This document shows, piece by piece, positions 44,873 to 55,744 of a stretch of DNA of 64,000 bases. The DNA comes from Chamaecrista fasciculata (lineage: Eukaryota; Streptophyta; Magnoliopsida; Fabales; Fabaceae). Where the stretch lies: the NCBI GenBank assembly GCA_003254925.1, contig QANZ01044650.1, forward strand, positions 33,791 through 97,790, written 5' to 3'. Under the pieces are notes generated by a model. It had not been told where the DNA came from and ran no database searches. It saw only the letters and a program-made list of their open reading frames with translations. A program made the translations under genes and the position numbers. How positions within the stretch are numbered: the first letter of the stretch is position 1; every line of letters begins with the position of its first letter.

Positions 44873-47800
44873 ACGTGTAATCCTAAATGGCCTGAGTTGG
44901 TAAGGTTGTTTGAGAAATTGGATTGTTCGGCCGAAGAACGCCCTGATCTTATTGTTCGGGTATTTAAGATTAAACTAGATGATCTTATTAAAGAAATAAC
45001 TCGAAGAAAATTGTTTGGACACTACAGAGCAGGTATCATTTTCCATTAATTCGGTTGGTGAACATATTTTAATACATGCTATGGAATACGTTTCATCATT
45101 ATTGAACACTTCATTCTCTATGTGTATTAACATTGTTTTACTTCTTTAAATGCAGTTATTTACACAGTAGAGTTCCAGAAATGTGGTCTTCCCCATGCTC
45201 ATATCCTATTGTGGCTAGATTCAGCTCATAAATTACATAATTCAGATAAGGTAGATGATGTTATATCTGCTAAAATTCTCGAAAAAGACGAGGACCCGGC
45301 TCTTTATGAAGTTGTCAGGTCATTCATGCTTCATGGTCCTTGTGGGTCTGCCAGGCCAAGCTCCCCTTGCATGATCAACAAAAAAATGCTCTAAACATTA
45401 TCCCAAGAAGTTTGTTAGTAGAACGGTTTTTGATGACGATGATTTTTGCAAGTATAGACGTAGAGACAATGGTGTCACAGTTGAGTCTCATGTTGTTCAT
45501 TTGGACAATAGATATGTTGTTCCATACAATCGATCATTATTGCTTCGTTACCAAGCTCACATCAACGTTGAATATTGCAACCAATCGAGGTCCATTAAGT
45601 ATTTATTTAAATATATCAAAAAAGGTAACGACAGGGTTTCCGTCGCATTTTACAAACAAAGACGTGACCAAGACGATCCTGATGCCAAAGATGAGATTTG
45701 TGATTATATTGAATGTAGATATGTATCTCCATGTGATGGTGCTTGGAGGATTTTTGGTTTCGTAAAAATGCACAGAGAGCCTTCCGTTGAGCGTCTGCCA
45801 TTCCATCTTCCGAAACAGCAACCTGTTATATTCCAAGATGATGATCCAATTGATTATGTATTATATCGTAATGAAGGCCTTGGCAACAAAGTCCTTGCTT
45901 GGTTTGAAGCCAACGATAAGTATGAAGAAGCCAAGAATCTTACATATGCTCAATTTCCAACAAAGTTTGTATATCACCCCAAAGATAGAGAATGGCGTTT
46001 ACGGAGAAGGGGGAATTCTATTGGCCGTGTTTATTATGTATCCCATACAGCTGGTGAATTGCACTATCTTCGTATTATGCTTAACATTATTAAAGGTCCT
46101 ATTGATTTCAAAGCATTAAGGACTGTTGGTGGTATTGTGTACCCGACTTTCAGAGATGCATGTTATGCTTTGGGTCTACTGGATGATGATAAAGAATTCA
46201 TTGATGCTATCAATGAAGCGAGCCATTGGGCATCTGGATTGTATTTGCGCAGACTATTCGTAGGCATGTTAGTTAGCAATAGTCTGACGAGGCCACTTCA
46301 CGTTTGGGAACAAACTTGGCAACATTTGTCAGATGATATTCTAATCATCCAACGTCGCTTGATTGGCAATCCAGGTAATTTATTTATTTTTGTGAAATTT
46401 GTCAATGTAATTTATAAAATTAATGTCATTTTTTTACAGATTTTCACGCGTCTATCTATCTCTGTTCACAGAATTCCGATTGGATGAACAAGTGGTGAGG
46501 GATCTAGCCTTAATTGACATAGAAAACATGCTTCGTCCTAATGGTCATAGCCTTAAGGACTACCCTACCCTGCCAATTCCTGATAGTTTGTCAACTGATA
46601 TTTCTAGGATTCTTCTTATTTTGGATGAGACCTCTTATAACAAAGATTTGCTATCAAAAGAATATCTCTCCTTGCTTCCCCAAATGACCAATGAACAATT
46701 GAATATCTTTAATGTTATTAAAGATTCTGTTGATAAGTGCAGTGGTGGTGTTTTCTTTGTTAATGGTTACGGTGGTACCGGTAAAACATTCTTATGGAGG
46801 GTCTTAACAACTGCGCTTCGTTATAGAGGAGATATTGTTTTGGCTGGTAATTAATCTCTCATTACGTCAAGTTCGATTTTGTGGTGTAATTTTTATAATT
46901 CCAGTCTTCCTTTTGTCATTGAATATGTGCGTCAATCACTCATCCTGTCTTCATTTAAATAAACTAATTTATTCCGTTAGTTTTGTGCATTGCCAATACT
47001 TATTATTTAGTGTACGATTTTTTTTTCTGTGTGTTGTCAACTTCATAGGTATCTTTTAGTTCTTAATTGCATTACGATGTTATTGATTTTTTAATTTTGC
47101 TTTAGAATTATAAAACCTCATCGTTTCATCAGTCAATTTTTTATTATTTATTTTGAGATGTTGTATGTGTCTTTTTAATACATCTTTAGTATCGGAATCC
47201 ATCTGTTCTACATTTTTTATGTTATTGTCATTGTTTAAACGATATGACATTTGTTATATAGTTATTATATTTTACATTACTCAATCTATGTTCTATATAA
47301 TATTTTTTGTTTTCTGTGATCATTTTAGTGTTCTCAATATTGATATTTTTAATCGTCATGTAGTTGCATCGAGTGGAATTGCATCTCAACTGATCCCAGG
47401 TGGTCGAACTGCTCATTCACGTTTTACAATCCCACTACAATGCCATGAAGAGTCAACTTGTAACATTCCCCAAGAGAGCGAGCTTGCTGAATTATTGATT
47501 CACACGAAATTGATTATATGGGATGAAGCTCCAATGACTAACAAATACTGTTTTGAAGCCTTAGATAGAACTCTTAAGGATATCATGCGACTACACAATC
47601 AAGCCGGTGATGATTTAATTTTTGGCGGTAAAGTTGTTGTTTTCGATGGTGATTTTAGACAAATCCTTCCTGTTATTCCGAAAGGTTCAAGACAAGATAT
47701 TGTTATGGCTTCTATTAATCCTTCCTACATTTGATCATCCTGCAAGGTGTTTCTGACTAAGAATATGAGACTTAGTCAAGGTTGTTCTGATGCTAATTAT

Positions 47801-48856
47801 AAATTGTTATGAGAATTTTCAGAGTTGATCTTGAAAGTGGGTGATGGTAAAATCAGGGAGGAATTTGCTGACGGTGAATTTGGAGTGAACATTCCACAGG
47901 ACCTGCTTATTGATGGTGGATCTGACCCTATGGAAGCCATTACCAATTCCTTCTATCCCAATTTCTTAAATAATTGTCATCGTTTGGACTACTTCAGTGA
48001 TCGTGCTATTTTAGCTCCAACTCTTAAAGACGTGTCTTCACTTAATGATTATATGTTACAATGACTACCCGGTGTGGGAAAAAGTTTATCTTAGTTCTGA
48101 CTCCATTTGTGCATCAGACACTGCTCCATCTGAGGATAGCGAGATTTATACTACTGAATTTTTAAATGCAATAAAGGGCTCTGGCATTCCGGATCACCAA
48201 ATTAGGTTGAAGACAAGTGCTCCTATCATGTTACTCCGTAATATTGATAGGTCGTTGGGTTTGTGCAAAGGCACACGGCTGATTGTTTCACGTCTTAATG
48301 ACCATGTTATTGAGGCGGTTATCACTTCTGGTAATTTTATTAATGAGAAGGTATTTATCCTCCGCATGTACATTTCTCCTTCTGATTTCAAGTTACCATT
48401 CAAGTTCCAGCGTAGGCAATTTCCTGTCATGTTTTCATTTGCTATGACTATAAACAAGAGCCAAGGTCAGTCATTATCTAACGTTGGTATTTATCTCCAT
48501 CGTCCTGTGTTTACCCATGGTCAACTATATGTTGCAATGTCCAGAGTTCGTTCTAGAGCAGGTTTGAAGATTTTGATATGTCATGATGACTACCCTCAAG
48601 CTGACATGACCACAAACGTTGTTTATCGCGAGGTTTTTTCCAAATATTAGCACCGATATGTTTTTTAGCCGAACTTTATATCTATGTTGCTTTTGGATGT
48701 AATTCATTCGATACAACTTTCTTGGTCATCTTTTTATGTTGATTTAATCTATTCTTACTTTTTATAGGTTCAATTTTATGTGTAACTTTTTTTTTGCCTT
48801 TTGTCTATGTCCCTATATGGGTACTATTATATAGAGACCGATTCTTTTTTGGAACT

Positions 48857-48883
48857 CCGCGCATCACGCGGGTATGAAACTAG
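48857..48883 (+). other. Helitron 3' end: hairpin and CTAG
   Basis: CCGCG (48857-48861), loop CATCA, CGCGG (48867-48871), then GTATGAAA and CTAG (48880-48883) followed by T. This is a textbook plant Helitron 3' terminus and sits about 230 bp after the helicase stop, in the same orientation. Confidence 0.88.
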
Positions 48884-49659
48884 TTTTATTATATTTTTAT
48901 TGGAAACTCAATGACAAACATGAAATCCTTTTCTCAAGTTGTCTTCTCTTGAAACCTAGAGGCTCACTTTCATATTTACGCCATCAACTACAAGATTTAA
49001 CCTTAGATCACGCATGTGCATGCATCATCAAACAATATTGTACAGTTTTACATTTACAGCATTTGGAAGACCTTGTAATCTAAGATATAATTCGTCATTC
49101 ACACATTTCCCAACCAAGATAAGAAAAATACACAATATTTCACATTCCATCTTTTTTTATCAGATGTCCCTTTTCACATTCCATCTGAGAGGCTAAGAAT
49201 GTCTCTTTTTTTTTTTTTGGGTTAATAGCTAAGAATGTCGCAGACGTGATACAATGTATGTAACAATTTATTATTGATTGGGCCCAAAATACTTTTTTGA
49301 ATATTGACTAAAAAACACAACGTGGACCACTGCCATATTCATATGGAAATATTTGCTGATTTTAAAAAGGGTGATGAGCAGCACTCTTATGTTTTATATA
49401 CATATAATAACATATACACATTAATGAATATAACATCATTTACAATCACAAACCTCCTCCTTCAACATGGGAACAACTAGTATCGCATATAATAACGGGG
49501 TAGGAATAGGTTTGGAAGAATAAATGGGGAAATCATGGAACAGCTCAACCACCGTCCATATCAGTTGATTATGCCATTCCTTGAGCAACAATTTCTCGTG
49601 AATATTCTCTAGCATGTTATCACAAAATATACATTGCCAGCCAACTTTTCAAGCCACAT
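48884..49659. other. Intergenic between Helitron and BSD gene
   Basis: Contains the 3' flank of the minus-strand BSD gene. A poly-T run lies at 49207-49219. No gene, RNA or repeat end recognised. Confidence 0.4.
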
Positions 49660-52600
49660 CTACGATTTCGCGTTCTTATCGTCCTGGGAAATCAAAAGAT
49701 GTTCTAACATAAGCTCAATACCAACATATGGCAACTCAATTCCAATGAATAATCAAATGGAACTTCCAAATTAGACAAAAGAAATCTATAGATTGTCAGT
49801 GTTAATGTATATTTGATGTCTAGAGGGGGAAAATGATTCTGACATGGTTGAGTAGAATTTCATTCCCATAATCCAGTAATAAAGTATCTCTCATTTCCAA
49901 CACAGAACTAGGATACCAGGCTACCAGCATAAGCTGCTCAGTATTAATTATTCTTAGTTTCTTACCACAGACAATAGTCCATTTCATTAAGTCCAATGTT
50001 AAGGTGGACCATTAAGAATCTATAGACTCTGAATCATCTTACATTTATTCTACTGATATATCTTCAAACAAAAAAGTGGTTTCATTACCTAAACTTAGAA
50101 AAAGCAGAAATTCACAAGAAAGCTTGGATGTTAACATAATGATTTGAATTACTCAGCCTAATCTGAGGGATATGAATAGTAAATTGGTGACAAACTGATT
50201 TACCAAAACGTATTTCAAAGTGCAGTTTCTTGGCAAATTATGGAAAATGGGAAGAGAGGGAGAAGGGAACGGATAAAGAAAGGAAAAAAGAAATGACAGA
50301 AATTAATATAAAGCATACTGTCCTTACCAAAGTCTTCACTATTGTGTTCAAATCGTCATCAAAGTCCAGATTGCCATCACCTGAAAGACCATAAAGGTTA
50401 TTAGCAAATATGGAAAACATAAAATCACTTCAAAATTTCACTTTCCCATAAACCACCGATGGCAGTATTGCACCTGTTTGTCTTAATTCCACATTATATC
50501 CCTATATGTCATAACTAGCTATAACAGAATATATGAACAAAATTCTCCAACGGTGAACAATACAGCTATATAGAATGATAAACAGACAAAGGAAGAAATT
50601 GGCAGTCATCTCACTTGGTTGGTTTATCAAAGGAAAATCTTTCTGAATTCTTTATTTCTGTCCAGAAAATAACTGAACGGATTACTACATTTTCAACTTT
50701 CTGAGCAAGGAAAGTCAGTTGGCTGCTATAATATTAAGCTAAGAGACACAACAAATGAATTGCATGTCATATCTCTGATATATTCTGTTATTAACTACTT
50801 AATCTTCTATTGATCATGATACTCAGTTATAAATGGAGATGAACCAAACCCAAATGTGCAATAAACCAGTGAATTTTTCCAGGAATAAGCAACAGAAGAT
50901 TTTAATGGTTAAGATAAATGAGGTGTACCTGGTTCATCATCGCTGTCTCCCATATCTCCCAGAAGAAATACATCCAAATCTTTCTCAGTTGAGGTTGAAT
51001 TTTTTTTATTTTTCACTTCCTGCACCTCGTGATTAGAGGTCAATCCAGCATTTGGTTCTACATTGTGATCTTTTACTTGCTCAGACAATTTTACTTTAGC
51101 TTCCTCCATGTACCTCTTCTCATAGCTAGAGGGAATCAAAAGATAGGACAGTTTAAAACAAGCTCCTAATCAGTACAACTATAACTACGGAGAAAGGCAG
51201 TGAAGCAAGGGAGATACTAGAACCACCTACATTTATTACAAGTACATTCAATTGTCTTTCCAGAGCATACTAAATTTTTCAGAGTTGCAAAATAGTATAC
51301 CAAAACAATTGTTATTATGATCATTTATGCATGTTTGACTAAGTTTTATTGTTCATGGTAATGGACTAGATAGAGTAGCTTTTCTTTTTGAGAGTTGAAA
51401 ACCAGCATAGTTGCTGATAGCACCCAGCTGCCTATACTGACACTCCTTTACCAAGCCAAAATATATTTTGAACAATTTCCATGAACATGTATTTGTAGAA
51501 ATTCCTTCAACTCCTCTTGAACATAGCATTTTCATGTCTCAAGGAAAAGAAATGACTCTTCTACATACTTTGGGAAGTAAGGAAACAATGTAAACAGAAA
51601 TCCTACAGGAGAAGTCGAGAACAAAAGGATAATATTTGTCAAGTGTCAAATATAGGTGATATTCAGCAAAAAAAAAAAAAGAAAGGATATTTTATATTAC
51701 TTTTTGATTACATAATGATATAGTTTCCTCAAACTACAGGGTAGATATTTCTGTATCAAAATGTCCAGTATAGAAGCATAGTGTAAACTTTACAGCAACA
51801 AAAATGACACAATGTGAAAAACAAAAATACTCATGCTACAGAATGAGTTACTTACGGTGCAACGTGACTGTTCACAAGCATAAAATATATTTTCCAGAAT
51901 TTCCTCTCTTTCATGACACGTGGACACAGCTCATATCTCAATTTTGAAATCTCCTGCACAAAAGAATGAGAGAACAATAATTTTCAAATATGCGACTGAA
52001 ATAATAATTGACAGTTTGATACTCAAGACCACAAAACACTTATGCATGAATCAACCCTTCAACCTAGGTGACAGATCGTAACAAAATTTCATGCTATATC
52101 AGGAGCTAAGACCAAAAATAAAATGCAGAGTCGTCTTTGACCCTATATTCACTCCATCAGCAAACTCAGAGATCATACACTAAACATCTCATAATTCTCA
52201 TTTCATTCAATAATGGTAGCTTCTCTTGAAGTGATTAAATGCACTGGGAAAGTTGCAGTGGAATTACATTGAGAGGAGTACTCAACTACTCATGGTCATG
52301 GGCTCATGGCTTTGCATAGCTTCTATATATTAAAATTTTTCAGAAAGCCAACCAAGGACTCTAAGGGTATGTTTGGATGGAGTGTCAAGGGGGAATAGAG
52401 AGGAGAGGAAAGGACGAAAGGTAAAAAAATTATGTTTGATAGTTTTTTTAAGGGGGAGTGGAGTGGATGAGGGACACTTGACACCCCAAAATTCAATTTT
52501 TGCTGGCACTCCCAAATTGGGGTGCCAAGGAAGGAGTGGACAGTTTTATAATTTTTTAATGACAATTATATCCTTATACTAACCAAAAATAACATGTGTC

Positions 52601-53416
52601 CACTCCATACCATTCCATTACTAATAACTTCCAAACAAGATTAACAAGTGTCCATTCATTTCCTCATTAAAAACTCTCAAACAACATATCTACTCAGTCC
52701 ATTAATATCCTCTCTTCTCCACCTATTAGTGTCCATTAATGTCTTCCCCTCTCCATCCTCACTAAAACTCCCAAACATAGCCTAAAAGTCTTTATAGAGT
52801 TCTGGAATAAGGACGAATGACAGTACCTTGACCGTCGAAAGAACAAGATTGGCATGGCGTTCTTGCCACTCGGTGAGGTCGTGTCTAACATTTGAAACAG
52901 TAGGAACATCAGATAATTCAGTGTCGTCTGCAATTGGGCATACTATCTATCAGATAAGCGCATCAATTTGTCAATTCAATTCGCAAAGGTTTAAAGCGTC
53001 AGAGTAAGTAACCCTAAAATACCTTGGAGAGGGAAATCTTGAAATGTGGTGAAAGTGATCCCCTGAACGAACTCTCGCAACTCGTCGGTGATCCCAAAAC
53101 TCTCGAGATCCTTTTCTTCGACGGCAGAACCCACATAGGGTTCGAGAATCGCTATACGGCCGGGGGAATGAATCCCGTCGGCGAAGGTCTTGATTTCGTC
53201 GGCTCGCTTGATGGCTTCGATTCGAATCTGATCGGCTCGCTTGGAGGCTTGAGCGGCGATTTCCTTGGAGCGTTTGGTGGCTTCGGCGACGACGTCGGAG
53301 AATTTGGTATTGCCGATAGAGAGGTCTTGAGATCGCTTCGCGGCCTCCTTGGTGAGCTCTTGAGTGCGCTTGGCCGTCTCCTCCGCGAAACTGCGAGCTT
53401 TGTTCCACAATTCCAT
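49660..53416 (-). CDS. BSD domain-containing protein
   Basis: Six coding exons on the minus strand: 53023-53416, 52827-52927, 51856-51953, 50929-51125, 50328-50380, 49660-49683 (867 nt, 288 residues); all GT-AG and in phase. Residues 1-75 are a charged, coiled helical stretch with repeated AAKRSQ/ATKRSK/ASKRAD/AIKRAD units. The BSD domain covers about 150-200 and ends in the diagnostic FWKIYF (F184, W185, F189). The tail is acidic (GDMGDSDDEPG, NLDFDDDLNTIVKTL). BSD domains occur in TFIIH p62 and synapse-associated proteins; plant members of this small type have no firm function. The last exon is only 24 nt (DDKNAKS and stop), chosen because it follows a good acceptor and keeps phase; if it is not used the protein would run on past 50328 into the intron. 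Intron 2 carries a MITE. Confidence 0.87.
52365..52782. mobile_element. Tourist/PIF-Harbinger-like MITE in BSD intron 2
   Basis: A 418-bp element with ends GGGTATGTTTGG and CCAAACATAGCC, inverted apart from one base, flanked on both sides by TAA (52362-52364, 52783-52785), the 3-bp target duplication of PIF/Harbinger elements. It has G/A-rich and C/T-rich complementary halves (ggggagtggagtggatgag against ctcttctccacc). No transposase. It lies wholly in the intron 51954-52826. Confidence 0.78.
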
Positions 53417-53609
53417 AATGCCTCTTGATCTTGCTCTGTTGGTCTTCGTCTTCGTCTTCGTCTTCTTCGTTTAGAACCAGAAACGTCAGAGCCATTGGGA
53501 AAGGCTCACAGTTCACAGAGCATTCCGCGCCATGGATTGCGCGAGTCTCAACCATTGCCATCGACCGCATTCTCTCTTTTTCCATTTTTTCTTCCCATAT
53601 ATTTTTATT

Positions 53610-53974
53610 GGTCAAAGTCAAAATTTGGTCCAAGATATTTTGTTCAACTCCCTAATTGGTCCCTTATCTTTTTTGTTACACTTTTGATCTTATATCTTTG
53701 GGCTAGTTTCCAATTTGGTCTCATATGTTTGGTCAATTGTAGAATTGGTCCTACATTTTTTAGTCAGATGCAGAAGTGATCTCATATCTTTGCAAAAGGA
53801 TCAACTATTAGTTGATCATTTTGCAAAGATATGAGACCAATTCTGCAACTTGACCAAAATATATAAGACCAAATTGGAATTTTTTACAAAGATATGAGAC
53901 CTGTAACAAAAAGAGATACAGGACTAAATGGAGAATGTAGCAAAAGATATGAGACTAAATTTGTACGTTGACTT
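53610..53974. repeat. Fold-back MITE, family member 2, in the BSD 5' flank
   Basis: A palindrome of about 365 bp with ggtcaaagtcaaaatttgg at the left and its rough complement at the right. The centre (aaaggatcaactattagttg) is nearly the same as in the copy at 14067-14497. It begins about 190 bp above the BSD start codon, so it lies in that gene's leader or promoter. Confidence 0.6.
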
Positions 53975-55744
53975 ATTTTACTAAAAAATAATAATAAAAA
54001 TAAGAGTAAACTAACAATTTGATTTACATATCTTAACAATTTGATTTACATATCTTAATAATTTAATTAAAAACAACACAGAATAGGCGGGGATACCGAC
54101 TTAATATGTTCGAATGGGTATCCAAAGATAAGAGTAAACTAACATTCGAACACGGATAGGTGGGGATTAGTCTTCGCTCAGAGGCGGGATACCCATTCGA
54201 ACATATTAATCTTCGCTTCGGTTAATTTTATATATGTTATTTTATTAAGGGTAATGCTATAAAAAGATCTATTATTCAAACAATAGATTTTTTATAGTCT
54301 ATTTCTCTTCCCATCATAAAAATGTGATGTAAGAGTGATTGATTGAGAGAGATAGAATAAAAAACTCTATTGTCCAGTTTTTTATAACATCTCCCTTTTA
54401 CTAATCCCATTCGAATACAAAGACTTATATATGTTGTTATTTATAATAATTGACATATGAAAACATATTTTTATGAAAAAACAGACATATGAAAACATAT
54501 AACATACAAGGCCATGAAAGCATAAGATAAACACAAGGTGGGCAAAGTTCAGAGCTAGACATCTTCTGTACATTTCCTGATGTCCTTCTCTACGTAATAC
54601 GTATTGCGATCTATTTCTTCTCTCTCTTGACGTCACGTACGTGTTACTGTCCTTTCCTCTTCCATTCTATCTCTCTCTCGATCTTTTTCTCACTGGATAA
54701 TCTCTCTCAACTCCCTATCCTATCACTAACATGTATATATATATATATCATACCATAATAAGTTAATAACTATGATGGTTAATTTAGAGTAAACTAAATA
54801 TATAGTAAGACTGTAAGAGTATGGAATTAATTATTCGATTTTTGAAAAATTTAAATAGATTATTTAATAATTAAAAAATTGAACCATGTACTTTTTTATT
54901 TATAAAGTATTAACAATTTAAATATATCAGTTAAATTTTTTAAGTACTAAAATATGTATTTTTATCTTTTAAAAATTGAATTATCAAATGGATAATTTTT
55001 TAATGATTGAATTGATAAAATTTACTTTTTATTATTAAGCAATATAATTTGAATTGGTCATTTCAATGATGTGATTTGTGAGCGTTGAGGATCGATGTAT
55101 AACCATTTATCATTACAAATTAACGGAACAAGTTATACAGTTAATGTAACATACATGTATAGAAATATACAATTATACATACATTATAGGTGCTGAAACA
55201 GAGAGTAGAGAGTTGAATCAAAATACATGGATTGATATTCAGATTCCAAACCTATATATTCAGGCAATTACATGTATATATATGTGTTCAATCCAATTGG
55301 TAAGCCCACGTGACTTGTTATTTGCTTACAGACACGATGATGATATTTAAGCTGACTTGTCTCACACTACGTACAACAATATAATATCGTCCATCTCTTA
55401 CATAATTAAATTGTTAACCCCTCTCTCTCTCTCTCTAAAATATATATATATATACATACATGATACATATACGTATATACATATACGAGCGCTCGATTAT
55501 AGTCATGCATATATAGTTACATACATATCATATGAAATATAAACAATTCGTTGACTACGTAACTTTTGATCGATCTGCCAACAAGAACATGAAATTTCAT
55601 AAATAGGTTTAGGTTGCAAGTCATAGATGCAGTTGGATTATTATTATCTTTCTATGTACGTATTAATATGTATACATACATCACATACACGCACTCACAA
55701 AGGGAGGCTCATCATTTGTGAAACCATGCTAATCTTTGTTAATG
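53975..55744. other. Intergenic, no gene seen
   Basis: A small tandem (acaatttgatttacatatct twice, near 54013-54058) and an inverted pair (cgaatgggtatcc near 54112 against ggatacccattcg near 54187) occur at 54010-54205. A/T-rich elsewhere, with AT and CT runs at 54731-54749 and 55420-55460. No gene seen. Confidence 0.4.

Larger units (their letters stand above)
43312..48883 (+). mobile_element. Decayed autonomous-type Helitron (Rep/helicase)
   Basis: Rolling-circle DNA transposon. The N-terminal exon starts just after the N at 43311 (SRRNRDVRNTRTNSSTRQI). Then come the zinc-finger-like segment (YECQFCGALFWYEE), the Rep domain with the HUH pair (CGLPHAH, His codons 45194 and 45200) and tyrosines of YLFKYIKKG (45600, 45612), and a PIF1-type helicase: Walker A GYGGTGKT (46765-46788), DEAPM (about 47523), and the late [10 protein letters not shown] and VAMSRVR motifs, ending at a stop near 48648. 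Several introns are likely. The copy is damaged: a stop after CYRDG (about 44536), a 50-bp tandem duplication with loss of the usual GGPRYM region near 44820, and frameshifts near 45390 and 47733. The 3' end is described separately; the 5' TC end was not located and may lie upstream of the F-box pieces. Confidence 0.88.

Noticed and set aside
53024-53428. A 134-codon plus-strand open frame opposite the BSD exon
   Set aside because: Gly/Leu-rich antisense shadow of the repeated KR-A codons.
52971-53633. A 220-codon minus-strand open frame over the BSD first exon
   Set aside because: It is another frame of the same exon, with biased R/S/H composition and no domain; the 53416 frame has the BSD family sequence and good splice sites.
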